NCBI RefSeq assembly: GCF_907164905.1
Contig: NZ_CAJRAF010000004.1
Span: 186,001 to 250,000 of the forward strand
Source of the DNA: Dyadobacter sp. CECT 9275
GTDB taxonomy: Bacteria; Bacteroidota; Bacteroidia; Cytophagales; Spirosomataceae
Length of the DNA: 64,000 nt
Direction: 5' to 3'
Shown here piece by piece: positions 17,856 through 26,186 of the stretch; position 1 is the first letter of the stretch, and each line of letters starts with the position of its first letter. The notes under the pieces are model-generated. The model was not told where the DNA came from and did no database searches. It saw only the letters and a program-made list of their open reading frames with translations. The translations under genes and the position numbers were made by a program.

Positions 17856-18035
17856 ATGAAAAAGTATTTTCAACTTGGGGATGTATTCTATTATTTCGTA
17901 AGGGTTTTCAAAAAACCTGATCCGAATGCTCCCAATTCGTTCAATCTCAGGATGATGCATGGGATCAACAGGATCTCAATCATCATGTTCCTTATTTGTA
18001 TTTTTGTCATGATATTCCGCGCACTTACCAGATGA
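17856..18035 (+). CDS. 59-residue single-pass membrane protein (DUF6728-like)
   Basis: Begins MKKYFQLGDVFYYFVRVF and ends with one membrane helix (about residues 40-56, ISIIMFLICIFVMIF) and a basic tail. The pattern KKPDPNAPNSFNLRMMHGINR before the helix recalls a short family in Cytophagales that I believe is DUF6728. Its TGA overlaps the next start as ATGA (18032-18035), which strongly supports translation and coupling to the YjbR gene. ATG at 17856 follows ispG by 41 bases. Function unknown. Confidence 0.72.
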   Translation: MKKYFQLGDVFYYFVRVFKKPDPNAPNSFNLRMMHGINRISIIMFLICIFVMIFRALTR

Positions 18036-18391
18036 ACCTTGAAGCATTGAGGGAATTTTGCCTGGCACTGCCCCATGTTACCGAAGAGCTACCCTTCGGA
18101 CCCGATGCCCTGGTCTTTAAAGTAGCCGGGAAAATGTTCCTCCTCACACCACTCGACGAGGTTAAAGTTCAGTTCAATGTGAAATGTGATCCAGAAAAGG
18201 CGGAAGAATTAAGAGAAAAATACGCGGACGTGAAACCCGGATATCACATGAACAAAAAACATTGGAATACAGTGTATGCCAGTGGAAGTATACCCAACGA
18301 AACCCTGTACACCTGGGTACAGGATTCATACGATCTGGTAGTGGCCAGCCTCAGCAAAAAACAGCGGGAAGAAATACAGGCTTCGCGATAG
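18032..18391 (+). CDS. MmcQ/YjbR family protein
   Basis: A 119-residue protein of the YjbR fold, often described as DNA-binding but without a settled function. Family segments are LPHVTEELPFGPDALVFKVAGKMF near the N-terminus and GYHMNKKHWNTVY plus YTWVQDSYDLVVASL in the second half. I place the start at 18032, overlapping the small membrane gene by four bases (ATGA); 12 more open codons lie upstream but are not needed. Confidence 0.87.
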   Translation: MNLEALREFCLALPHVTEELPFGPDALVFKVAGKMFLLTPLDEVKVQFNVKCDPEKAEELREKYADVKPGYHMNKKHWNTVYASGSIPNETLYTWVQDSYDLVVASLSKKQREEIQASR

Positions 18392-18412
18392 CCCGATCGG
18401 GCTGGAGAAAAA

Positions 18413-18437
18413 GAAGCCAGGCAAGCAACCCGGCTTC
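18413..18437. terminator. Hairpin between convergent YjbR and gldC genes
   Basis: Arms 18413-18421 and 18429-18437 pair over 9 bp with one mismatch. The A run at 18408-18412 gives a T run on the minus strand, so it should end gldC transcripts; a shorter palindrome (18390-18403) lies just upstream. Confidence 0.6.
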
Positions 18438-18459
18438 CTGTTTATCAGACTTCCATAAT

Positions 18460-18807
18460 TTATTTTGATGCGGCAGCCTTCATCTCCTCGTCCAGGCGCT
18501 TGCTCAGCGTCTCGCAGGTGGCTTCAATCGTATCCGCCATGGTAGTATCATTGGTGGCGGTCAGGAGTGTATCAGCAATACCGCTCATAATCTCGATGTA
18601 AAATCTTTTCATTTCAAAAACCTCCATATCCTTTGTCCAGAGGTCAATTTTGAGTGTACCTCTGTGATAATGGTCCCAAACCGCAATGGCAATGGCCCTT
18701 GTATCATTAATGCCTTCGTTGGGATTGTCCGTCGCGTTCCAAAAAATCTTTTCCGGTATGTTCTGGTTGTCAAGCTCAACATTAAAGTGTATTTCCGAAT
18801 TCTTCAT
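18460..18807 (-). CDS. gldC: Gliding motility-associated protein GldC
   Basis: Homologue of GldC, a cytoplasmic protein of the Bacteroidota gliding and type IX secretion gene set. I start it at 18807 (MKNSEIHFNVEL, 115 residues); an in-frame ATG at 18831 would add eight residues. The central segment KIDLWTKDMEVFEMKRFY matches Flavobacterium GldC closely. No other gld gene is adjacent, as is common. It is separated from the DUF4197 gene by about 60 bases, both leftward. Confidence 0.87.
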   Translation of the reverse strand: MKNSEIHFNVELDNQNIPEKIFWNATDNPNEGINDTRAIAIAVWDHYHRGTLKIDLWTKDMEVFEMKRFYIEIMSGIADTLLTATNDTTMADTIEATCETLSKRLDEEMKAAASK

Positions 18808-18870
18808 TGGTGATGTTAATATTTTACTCAAAAGTAAAGCAATTGGCCGACAAAGTAGTTCCCTGCCTCA

Positions 18871-19602
18871 TCACTTTCCTGCCTGCCCAAAAACTTTTTT
18901 CAGCAGATCGCTCACCCTTGCAACAGGATCTTCCCTGATTTTTTTCTCTTCCTGGGCAATTAATAGGTACAGACCGTCAATTGTTTTCTGAGTTGCATAC
19001 TCCTTCAGATTGGGGTTCACTTTCTTCACCAAAGGAATCTGGTTGTAGGTATTCACGATATCAGCATAATACTGGGTGGCTTTATTTTGTTTCAGGGTGC
19101 TGTCAACCACCGGAAAAAAAGTATTGAACAGATCCTGATTGGTCGTTTTTCTGAGATATTGCGTTGCTGCATCATCCTGCCCTTTTAATATACCCAGCGC
19201 ATCTGTGATGGTCATAGAGGTAACCGCTTTCACAAATATGGGTTTAGACTTTTTTGCAGCATCCTCGGCTGCACGGTTAAGTGCGAGCGTAAATTTGTCT
19301 ACTTCGTCGCCAAGTCCCATTTTCCTTAACGTTTCCGCAACCTTTTGTGCTTCTGGCGGTACCGCAATTTTGATCAGCTCATTTTTGAAAAAACCATCTA
19401 CTTTTGAAGCTTCCGCAGAGCCATTGCTGACACCCACAGTTAAGGCCTCTTTTAATCCCTCAACCACATCAGCCTCACTTAATGATCCGCCAGATTTCTG
19501 TACGCCACTCAGAATTTTACCCAAACCCGAAGAAAATTGAGCCTGCGAAGCACAGCCCGAAAAAGTGATTAAAAATACAACTGCTACTAATTTTTCTTTC
19601 AT
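18871..19602 (-). CDS. DUF4197 domain lipoprotein
   Basis: A 243-residue exported protein of unknown role. The N-terminus MKEKLVAVVFLITFSGCASQ has a lipobox-like FSGC (Cys17), so it is probably lipid-anchored. The remaining sequence, from SSGLGKILSG through LKEALTVGVSNGSAEASKVDGFF to the VVDSTLK and YATQKTIDGLYLLI segments, is characteristic of DUF4197, mostly helical. It diverges from cinA and precedes gldC on the same strand. Confidence 0.82.
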   Translation of the reverse strand: MKEKLVAVVFLITFSGCASQAQFSSGLGKILSGVQKSGGSLSEADVVEGLKEALTVGVSNGSAEASKVDGFFKNELIKIAVPPEAQKVAETLRKMGLGDEVDKFTLALNRAAEDAAKKSKPIFVKAVTSMTITDALGILKGQDDAATQYLRKTTNQDLFNTFFPVVDSTLKQNKATQYYADIVNTYNQIPLVKKVNPNLKEYATQKTIDGLYLLIAQEEKKIREDPVARVSDLLKKVFGQAGK

Positions 19603-19636
19603 CAGACTTTCAGTTTGTTAATTACTTACTAAGATT

Positions 19637-19644
19637 CAAACGTA
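19637..19644 (-). promoter_or_regulatory. Candidate -7 element for the DUF4197 gene
   Basis: Minus-strand TACGTTTG, an exact TAnnTTTG match about 35 bases before the ATG at 19602. No -33 TTG at normal distance. Confidence 0.38.
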
Positions 19645-19683
19645 ATCAATAACGATTAATTTTACTTATTTTTGGGGAAATAA

Positions 19684-19691
19684 TAGGTTTG
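19684..19691 (+). promoter_or_regulatory. Candidate -7 element for cinA
   Basis: TAGGTTTG, exact consensus, 22 bases before the cinA ATG. A further exact match, TATTTTTG, lies at 19667-19674. No proper -33 partner for either. Confidence 0.38.
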
Positions 19692-19712
19692 TTATAACCC
19701 GGTTTGCTATCT

Positions 19713-20984
19713 ATGAATGCCATTATCAGGGCCGAAATTATTACCATTGGAGATGAAATCCTTTTCGGGCAGATTACCGACACCAACACGCAGTGGATAG
19801 GTGCACAACTAACCGGAATAGGCATAAGGCCCGTCAGAAAAACATCGGTTGGTGATACCAAAAGCGATATACTGGACGCACTTTCCGCGGCAAGTAACCG
19901 CGTGGAAGTAGTGATTGTCACGGGTGGACTCGGACCTACCAAAGACGATATCACCAAACATACCTTCTGCGAGTACTTTGGCAGTGAGCTTAAAATTAAC
20001 GAACAAGCGCTTTCCTTTATAACCGATTTCTTTGCCAAAAGAGGGCGAGCAATGACCGAGCTGAATAGACAGCAGGCCGCATTGCCTACCAACGCTGTTT
20101 ATATTCCCAACCAATGGGGCACAGCACCCGGCATGTGGTTTGAAAAGGAAGGTGTCATTTACGTATCCCTGCCGGGTGTGCCCTACGAGATGAAAAATCT
20201 GATGGAATTTGAAATTCTTCCCAGGCTCAAATCCCGTTATCACACCTATGTAATCAAACACAAGTCCATCCGGACCATTGGCGTGGGAGAATCTTTTCTG
20301 GCTGAAAAAATTGAAGCCTGGGAAGATGCGCTCCCTCCGCATATCAGGCTGGCTTATCTGCCCCATTTCGGACAGGTGAAACTCAGGCTTACAGCTACCG
20401 GCTTGGATGAAAACATACTGGATCAGGAACTTGAGGCTCAGGTAAAGCTTGTCATGCCTCTCATAGAAGAAAATGTATTCGGCTACGACAATGATGAACT
20501 GGAAGCAGTGATTGGTTCCTTGCTTGAAACTAACAAAGCAACAGTAGGGACAGCCGAAAGCTGTACCGGCGGATTGGTTGCGCACCAGTTAACCAGCGTC
20601 CCTGGTTCTTCCAGATATTTCGAGGGTTCTGTGGTCAGTTACAGTAATGAGGTAAAACAAAATGTACTTGGCGTTTCAGAAGAGACGTTAAAGTTATATG
20701 GCGCAGTGAGCGAGCAAACCGCCATTGAAATGGCCGAAGGAGCCAAACGATTGCTAGGCACTACTTTTGCAGTTTCAACCACCGGAATTGCAGGACCCGA
20801 CGGGGGAACTGCCGACAAGCCGGTGGGAACCGTGTGGATAGCGTGTGCTACGCCTTCCGGAACGTATACGCAATTGCTGAATTTGAAAAGCAGCAGAAAA
20901 GTAAACATAGAGATGACCTCATCCTATGTACTGAACCTGCTAAGGAAATCGATACTCAAAACTGAACTGACAGATAAAATCTGA
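19713..20984 (+). CDS. cinA: CinA-like protein (nicotinamide-nucleotide amidase)
   Basis: Two-domain protein for pyridine nucleotide salvage: an N-terminal MoCF-like (ADP-ribose pyrophosphatase) domain and a C-terminal NMN deamidase domain. The ATG at 19713 gives 423 residues; the open frame also has a TTG at 19706 region that I reject. N-terminal signatures: GDEILFGQITDTNT, VTGGLGPTKDD, LPGVPYEMK. C-terminal signatures: TAESCTGGLVAHQLT (near residue 270) and TTGIAGPDGGTADKPVGTVW. Confidence 0.93.
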   Translation: MNAIIRAEIITIGDEILFGQITDTNTQWIGAQLTGIGIRPVRKTSVGDTKSDILDALSAASNRVEVVIVTGGLGPTKDDITKHTFCEYFGSELKINEQALSFITDFFAKRGRAMTELNRQQAALPTNAVYIPNQWGTAPGMWFEKEGVIYVSLPGVPYEMKNLMEFEILPRLKSRYHTYVIKHKSIRTIGVGESFLAEKIEAWEDALPPHIRLAYLPHFGQVKLRLTATGLDENILDQELEAQVKLVMPLIEENVFGYDNDELEAVIGSLLETNKATVGTAESCTGGLVAHQLTSVPGSSRYFEGSVVSYSNEVKQNVLGVSEETLKLYGAVSEQTAIEMAEGAKRLLGTTFAVSTTGIAGPDGGTADKPVGTVWIACATPSGTYTQLLNLKSSRKVNIEMTSSYVLNLLRKSILKTELTDKI

Positions 20985-21045
20985 GCAGCAATGACATGTA
21001 TGGGCTCCAAAACTTGTAACCGGAGTCTTTTGAAAAAATTGACTT

Positions 21046-22338
21046 ATGAGAATAGTAGAAATGGTAATGCCTCCCATGGGCGAAAGTATTTTGGAATGTA
21101 CCGTACTCAACATTCTCAGAAAGCCAGGGGATCGGGTTGGTTTGGACGATTCCATACTGGAAGTTGCCACGGACAAAGTGGATACCGAAGTCCCTTGCCC
21201 TTATAACGGGATATTGGTGGAATGGCTTGTGAAGGAAAATGATATTGTTGAGATAGGAAGTCCGGTTGCCAAAATTCAGGTGCAGGCCGACGGTGTTGCT
21301 GATGCCGGAATAACAGGAAAAGATGCCCTGGTTGAAATCATAGAAGAAGAAAAAGCTGCCATAATCATAGAAAAAGAATTGGCAGAAAATGTTTTGACCC
21401 AAACACCCGATAAGATAACATATCACGAGCTGGGAGACGCCAGTACCTTTTACTCGCCGCTGGTTTTAAGCATAGCACGGCAGGAGAATATCAGCCCTCA
21501 GGAACTCAGCTCCATCACGGGCACAGGTGCAGACAACAGGGTCACCAAAAATGATATGCTGGCATATCTGAAGAACAGGAATATCCCGGCTTCTGGTCAG
21601 CAGGTAAAAACACAGTCCGTTAGCGGGCAAACAGAGATTTTTGAAATGGATCGTATGCGAAAGATGATTTCCCAACGCATGACTGAATCCCGCAAAATTT
21701 CTGCTCACGTAACCTCTTTTATTGAAACCGATATGACACCGGTGGTGAACTGGCGGGAGGCGGTAAAACAGGAGTATCGCAAAAAATCTGGCGACAGTAT
21801 CACGTTTACCCCCATATTAATTGAGGCAGTTGCGAAAGCAATCAGAGACTACCCGCTGATCAACATTTCGGTGGAAGGTGATAAAATCATTAAAAAGAAG
21901 GACATCAATATTGGCATGGCGGTTGCTCTTCCGGATGGCAACCTTATTGTTCCGGTAATTCACCAGGCCGATCAGTACGACTTACCTGCCCTGGCCAGAA
22001 AAGTAAATGAGCTGGCAAAACGTGCCCGCGAAAATAAACTAAAACCTGATGACCTGGCCGGAGGAACCTATTCCGTTTCCAACATCGGTGCATTTGCCAA
22101 CCTCATGGGTACTCCGATTATCGTTCAGCCGCAGGTAGCCATCATGGCGTTTGGTGCCATTAAAAAGAAACCTGCAGTGATTGAAACACCCCAGGGAGAT
22201 CTCATCGGTATCCGGAGTATGATGTTTATCTCTCATTCTTACGACCACCGGGTGGTGGATGGTTCCCTTGGCGGTCTGTTCCTGAAACGAGTGAACGATT
22301 ATCTGGAAAATTTTGATACACGCCGAACCCTGATTTAA
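21046..22338 (+). CDS. Dihydrolipoamide acyltransferase (2-oxo acid dehydrogenase E2)
   Basis: E2 core component of a 2-oxo acid dehydrogenase complex, 430 residues. The lipoyl domain has the modified lysine in EVATDKVDTEV (K44); a peripheral-subunit-binding domain lies near residues 135-172 (FYSPLVLSIARQENI, GTGADNRVTKNDML); the catalytic domain ends with HRVVDGSLGG (H401, D405). No E1 or E3 genes are adjacent, so pyruvate, 2-oxoglutarate and branched-chain specificity cannot be separated. The next gene begins in TAATG overlap with its stop. Confidence 0.9.
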   Translation: MRIVEMVMPPMGESILECTVLNILRKPGDRVGLDDSILEVATDKVDTEVPCPYNGILVEWLVKENDIVEIGSPVAKIQVQADGVADAGITGKDALVEIIEEEKAAIIIEKELAENVLTQTPDKITYHELGDASTFYSPLVLSIARQENISPQELSSITGTGADNRVTKNDMLAYLKNRNIPASGQQVKTQSVSGQTEIFEMDRMRKMISQRMTESRKISAHVTSFIETDMTPVVNWREAVKQEYRKKSGDSITFTPILIEAVAKAIRDYPLINISVEGDKIIKKKDINIGMAVALPDGNLIVPVIHQADQYDLPALARKVNELAKRARENKLKPDDLAGGTYSVSNIGAFANLMGTPIIVQPQVAIMAFGAIKKKPAVIETPQGDLIGIRSMMFISHSYDHRVVDGSLGGLFLKRVNDYLENFDTRRTLI

Positions 22339-22871
22339 TGCTACGACTCACTTTGGATATGGATGACGTGATGGCCAATACACATGAGAAATTGGTTAAT
22401 ATCATCCTGAATGACTTTTCTACTTCACTGACTGAGAAGGAATTATATTCCAGAGCTTTAAAAGATCTGTTACACCCCAAGCAACTGACCAAGCTTCATA
22501 AAATCATTAATTCCCCCGGCTTTTTTGCTAATGTTGAAGTAAAAAAGGACGCCATCGAAACGGTTCATACCCTTTCGAAATATTATGAAATTTTTGTAGC
22601 AACCGCTTGTATGGAATTTCCGAACTCCTTTCGGGATAAATTTGACTGGCTTCACAAACATTTCAGTTTCATTCCGTGGACCAATATTGTTTTCTGCGGA
22701 TACAAAAACATTCTTTATTCCGATTATCTGATCGACGATCATCCCCGGAACCTTGCCGGATTTAAAGGAGAAGGCATTTTATTTACAGCACCTCATAACC
22801 TGTCTGAAACCGGGTATCGCCGGGTATCAGACTGGAGTGAGGTTGCGGAATTATTTTTACCCATTGTATGA
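22338..22871 (+). CDS. 5'(3')-deoxyribonucleotidase-like HAD phosphatase
   Basis: A 177-residue HAD-superfamily protein of the 5' nucleotidase, deoxy (NT5C) type. Motif I is TLDMDDVMA (D7 and D9), the Thr/Ser motif is in FVATACMEF, and the distal acids are in SDYLIDDHPRN. It should dephosphorylate deoxyribonucleotides. Its ATG overlaps the E2 stop (TAATG) and its own end overlaps the response regulator start (ATGA), so all are co-transcribed. The functional reason for that grouping is not evident. Confidence 0.85.
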   Translation: MLRLTLDMDDVMANTHEKLVNIILNDFSTSLTEKELYSRALKDLLHPKQLTKLHKIINSPGFFANVEVKKDAIETVHTLSKYYEIFVATACMEFPNSFRDKFDWLHKHFSFIPWTNIVFCGYKNILYSDYLIDDHPRNLAGFKGEGILFTAPHNLSETGYRRVSDWSEVAELFLPIV

Positions 22872-23545
22872 AGCTACTACTGATTGAAGACGAGCCCAAA
22901 ACGGTTCAGTCCATTAAACAGGGACTGGAAGAAAATGGTTATGAAGTTGATATCGCATATGATGGTCTGATCGGTAAACAACTGGCCCGGAATAATAGTT
23001 ATCAGCTGATTATCAGCGATATAATCATTCCAGGTATCAATGGCATTGAACTTTGCAGGGAGATACGGCTCGCTGGTGACGACACGCCCATTCTGATGCT
23101 CACAGCACTGGGAACCACCGACGACAAGGTAACCGGTCTGGATGCTGGCGCGGATGACTATCTGGTCAAACCTTTTGAGTTTAAAGAGCTACTGGCCAGG
23201 GTAAGAGCGCTAACCAAACGCGGCAGCAATGTATCCCAAACCGGGCAGATTTTAAAATTTGCAGATCTGGAAGTTTCCATGGACGCCAAAACCGTACACC
23301 GCTCAGGAAACAAAATAAATCTCACAGCCAGAGAGTTCAATTTGCTGGTATACCTCATCAGAAATCAGGGAAGGGTTATCTCAAAAGTAGAAATTGCGGA
23401 GCAGGTATGGGACATAGGTTTTGATACAGGGACCAATGTGATTGAAGTTTACGTAAATTACCTTCGTAAAAAAATCGACAAAGATTATCCCGTTAAGCTT
23501 ATTCACACACAGTTCGGGATGGGATATGTACTTAAAATAGAGTAA
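22868..23545 (+). CDS. OmpR/PhoB family response regulator
   Basis: Two-component regulator of 225 residues. Receiver domain: acidic pocket EDE at 7-9, phosphorylated D51 in ISDIIIPG, Thr in MLTALGT and Lys in YLVKPFEF. The C-terminal winged helix (residues about 130-225) has NLTAREFNLLVYLI and EVYVNYLRKKID. Translationally coupled to the preceding nucleotidase by ATGA overlap and followed after one base by its histidine kinase, so they form a cognate pair of the CusRS-like kind. Confidence 0.93.
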   Translation: MKLLLIEDEPKTVQSIKQGLEENGYEVDIAYDGLIGKQLARNNSYQLIISDIIIPGINGIELCREIRLAGDDTPILMLTALGTTDDKVTGLDAGADDYLVKPFEFKELLARVRALTKRGSNVSQTGQILKFADLEVSMDAKTVHRSGNKINLTAREFNLLVYLIRNQGRVISKVEIAEQVWDIGFDTGTNVIEVYVNYLRKKIDKDYPVKLIHTQFGMGYVLKIE

Positions 23546-23546
23546 C

Positions 23547-24926
23547 ATGCAGATCCGTACCAGGCTTACATTTCAGTTTTCCCTCTTGGTAAGCGGTATT
23601 CTTCTGGTTACTTTTCTTGCCGTTTACTTTTTCACCTACTACAACGTTAATGAGGACTTTTATGACCGTCTGCGGTCCAAAGCCAAATCACAGGCCGAAC
23701 TCCTTCTGAAAGCACCTCAGGCTAACATTGATATCCTGCTCAAGACGCTTAACGAAACCAACCGCGACCTGATCTACAACGAAAATATCCTGATCTTCGA
23801 TGAGAAAAACAGGCTGATTTACAGCAATCTAACGAATCCGCAAAGCAAAGGTATCCATGTTTCCAATTTCTGGCTTGACGAAATCCGGAAGTCGGGTCAA
23901 ATACGCTACAACGACGGCGATTATAAGGTAGTAGGGCTTTATTACCGCTATCCGTTCAACCAGGCGGTGGTTTTGCTGGGCGCTCAGGATTTGTATGGCC
24001 AGGCCAACCTCTCCAATCTAAGTACGTTACTCACAGTTTTATTTATTATAGTAACCATTATTGTTGCCATTGTAGGCTGGATTTTCTCCAAAAGAGCTTT
24101 AAGGCCAATATCCAATGTCATGAACGCGGTGGAAGGTATCCTGCCACAGAAACTGGATACACGCCTGCAAGTGCCCAACCAGAATGATGAAATTGGACGG
24201 CTATCCTCCACTTTTAATAAACTGCTGGACCGGATTGAGACGGCTTTCCAGATGCAAAAGATATTTGTTGCCAATGTCAGCCATGAATTAAAAAATCCGC
24301 TTACAAAAATACGTTCACAGCTGGAAGTCAGCCTGTTAAAAGAAAGAACTTCGCAGGAATATCAGCTGACGATCGGGTCGGTGCTGGAAGATATTCAGGA
24401 ACTGGCACAGCTCTCCAATACCTTGCTGGAGCTTGCTAAAGTAAGTGAAGACCAGCGGGACCTGTTAACAGAAATCATCAGGATCGACGACCTGCTGCTC
24501 GATTGCCGACAAACGGTGATACAAGCCAATGCGCTGTTCCATGTATCCCTTAATTTTGAGGAGCTCCCCGACGACGACACCTGGCTTGAGCTTTCGGGCA
24601 ACTCAACGCTGCTTAAGACTGCCTTTCTGAACCTCATGGATAACGCATGCAAGTTTTCGGACGACCATGCCGTGCGGGTAAGCCTTAAAACTTCTCCCAG
24701 GAAGCTGATCGTTTATTTTTCTGATAGCGGCAAAGGTATTCCCGCCTCTGATCACAACCTTGTATTCCAGCCTTTTTTCAGAAGTGACAATACTGCCAGC
24801 ATCAAAGGTTATGGCATAGGCCTTTCCCTTGTGGACAGGATCATCAAACTGCATAACGGGCACATCAGCATTCAGCCCAATCCTGTAAGAGGAACCACCT
24901 TCATGGTAGATTTTTTACGCCTCTAA
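23547..24926 (+). CDS. HAMP-domain sensor histidine kinase
   Basis: Inner-membrane sensor of 459 residues paired with the regulator just upstream. Membrane segments at about residues 9-30 and 155-178 enclose a periplasmic sensor of about 120 residues without recognised motif. Then HAMP (KRALRPISNVMNAVEGI), H-box VSHELKNPLTK with H246, N-box NLMDNACKF, G1 SDSGKGIP and G2 GYGIGLSLV. The signal is unknown. Downstream is a long gap with a terminator at 25054-25092. Confidence 0.93.
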   Translation: MQIRTRLTFQFSLLVSGILLVTFLAVYFFTYYNVNEDFYDRLRSKAKSQAELLLKAPQANIDILLKTLNETNRDLIYNENILIFDEKNRLIYSNLTNPQSKGIHVSNFWLDEIRKSGQIRYNDGDYKVVGLYYRYPFNQAVVLLGAQDLYGQANLSNLSTLLTVLFIIVTIIVAIVGWIFSKRALRPISNVMNAVEGILPQKLDTRLQVPNQNDEIGRLSSTFNKLLDRIETAFQMQKIFVANVSHELKNPLTKIRSQLEVSLLKERTSQEYQLTIGSVLEDIQELAQLSNTLLELAKVSEDQRDLLTEIIRIDDLLLDCRQTVIQANALFHVSLNFEELPDDDTWLELSGNSTLLKTAFLNLMDNACKFSDDHAVRVSLKTSPRKLIVYFSDSGKGIPASDHNLVFQPFFRSDNTASIKGYGIGLSLVDRIIKLHNGHISIQPNPVRGTTFMVDFLRL

Positions 24927-25053
24927 GCAAATTCTAATTTTGTATTAAGTCCATCTTAAGTATTACATATTTAATTTGTAATGTAGTGATAATCCAGCAT
25001 AGGACTATCCAAAGATATAATTGAGATTTCATTTTTTGTGGTGTTAATAAGCA

Positions 25054-25092
25054 AACTTGGCAGGTGTTTCTCACGCCTGCCAAAGTTTTTTT
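25054..25092 (+). terminator. Rho-independent terminator
   Basis: Arms 25054-25064 and 25076-25087 form a GC-rich stem (GGCAGG/CCTGCC core, one-base bulge) followed by seven T at 25086-25092. Confidence 0.78.
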
Positions 25093-25245
25093 ACAACCAA
25101 CGCGCACTGCCAGCAATCGGAGTTTCTGACGCAGCAGGTAATAGTTCAAGTATCCTCAGCGCCTGGCACACAGTAGCGAAAATCGTAAAGGTTATCCTCC
25201 AGGAACAAACAGCTAAAAGCACACAAACCGTGTCAGATTTTCCAT

Positions 25246-25276
25246 AAAAAAAGCAGCCGGAAATTATTCCGCCTGC
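25246..25276 (-). terminator. Terminator of the desaturase gene
   Basis: Arms 25253-25262 and 25267-25276 pair over 10 bp with one C-C mismatch and a 4-base loop; seven A at 25246-25252 become the T run on the minus strand. It lies 24 bases past the desaturase stop. Confidence 0.8.
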
Positions 25277-25300
25277 TTCTCTGATATCTATTTACGATGC

Positions 25301-26047
25301 TCAGTGCTTCTTTCGTATTTCAATAATTTTCAATTTGTTCAGCAATTTTATTACCGGATAAGTGGGATCGACTTCAAACCACTTTGATCCGAAATTGATG
25401 GAATTAGGCCGTTTGTGATGGTTGTTCTGAAATAACTCTCCCATCATCAGAAAATCGAAAATCAGCGAATTTTTGGATCTATCCTGATTGTCAAAATTCT
25501 GGTAGCCATATTTATGACCGCTCCAGTTGACAATTGCCCCGTGGATTGGCCCCATCAGAAAATGAATAGGTAAAAGGAAAAAGAAAACCCAGTGCATGTC
25601 CAGGTACACATAAGCCAGAATATAAAAGGCCATGTAGACAATACCCCAGCCGATACGCGAAAGCCAGCTGTCGCCCAGTTTTTCTATGAAGTTCCATTCG
25701 GGATAATTTCTTTCAAACTGCGCTTCAATTACACGTTTCCGGCTAAGAACCGCATTGTAAATGGATTTGGTTTCCCACATCATCGTAAATACATTTTTGG
25801 TATGATGCGGTGAGTGCGGATCTTTCTCGGTGTCACTGAACGCATGATGCATCCGATGCAGAATGGCGTATGCTCTCGGGCTTAAGTAGGAAGAACCTTG
25901 GGAAACATAAGTAAGCAGGTAGAAGAAACGCTCCCAGGCTTTACTCATGCTGAACATTTTATGAGCAGAATAACGATGTAAAAAGAAAGTTTGACAGAAT
26001 AATGATAAATACCAGTGTACTGCAAAAACGGCAAGAACAATATACAT
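25301..26047 (-). CDS. Fatty acid (acyl-CoA) desaturase
   Basis: Integral membrane di-iron desaturase, 248 residues, of the stearoyl-CoA/acyl-lipid type that introduces a double bond into fatty acyl chains. The three histidine boxes are HRYSAH (residues 24-29), HRMHHAFSDTEKDPHSPHH, and NNHHKR near the C-terminus. Two pairs of hydrophobic segments surround them. It is shorter at the N-terminus than many relatives, but all ligands are present. A promoter -7 element lies about 32 bases upstream of the ATG. Confidence 0.88.
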   Translation of the reverse strand: MYIVLAVFAVHWYLSLFCQTFFLHRYSAHKMFSMSKAWERFFYLLTYVSQGSSYLSPRAYAILHRMHHAFSDTEKDPHSPHHTKNVFTMMWETKSIYNAVLSRKRVIEAQFERNYPEWNFIEKLGDSWLSRIGWGIVYMAFYILAYVYLDMHWVFFFLLPIHFLMGPIHGAIVNWSGHKYGYQNFDNQDRSKNSLIFDFLMMGELFQNNHHKRPNSINFGSKWFEVDPTYPVIKLLNKLKIIEIRKKH

Positions 26048-26078
26048 GAAGCTAATGGACTAATGAACTGAATGAATA

Positions 26079-26086
26079 CAAATTTA
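26079..26086 (-). promoter_or_regulatory. Candidate -7 element for the desaturase
   Basis: Minus-strand TAAATTTG, exact TAnnTTTG, giving a leader of about 25 bases. The -33 region has only a T-rich stretch rather than a clear TTG. Confidence 0.43.
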
Positions 26087-26186
26087 AGCGGAACACATTA
26101 AAAATCCACGCATAATTCCATTCAATTTAAAACAAATCCAGATAAATCAGTAAATTTCCCTATTAAAGTTAACGTAACGCTGAATA

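Larger units (their letters stand above)
24927..25300. other. Intergenic region with two terminators
   Basis: 374 bases between the histidine kinase and the desaturase. It holds a plus-strand terminator (25054-25092) and a minus-strand terminator (25246-25276). Nothing else that I can support; the 125 bases between kinase stop and first hairpin could be a 3' UTR or a small RNA. Confidence 0.5.

Noticed and set aside
19809..20585. 258-codon minus-strand open frame antisense to cinA
   Set aside because: cinA motifs are continuous across it; the antisense frame gives no recognised domain.
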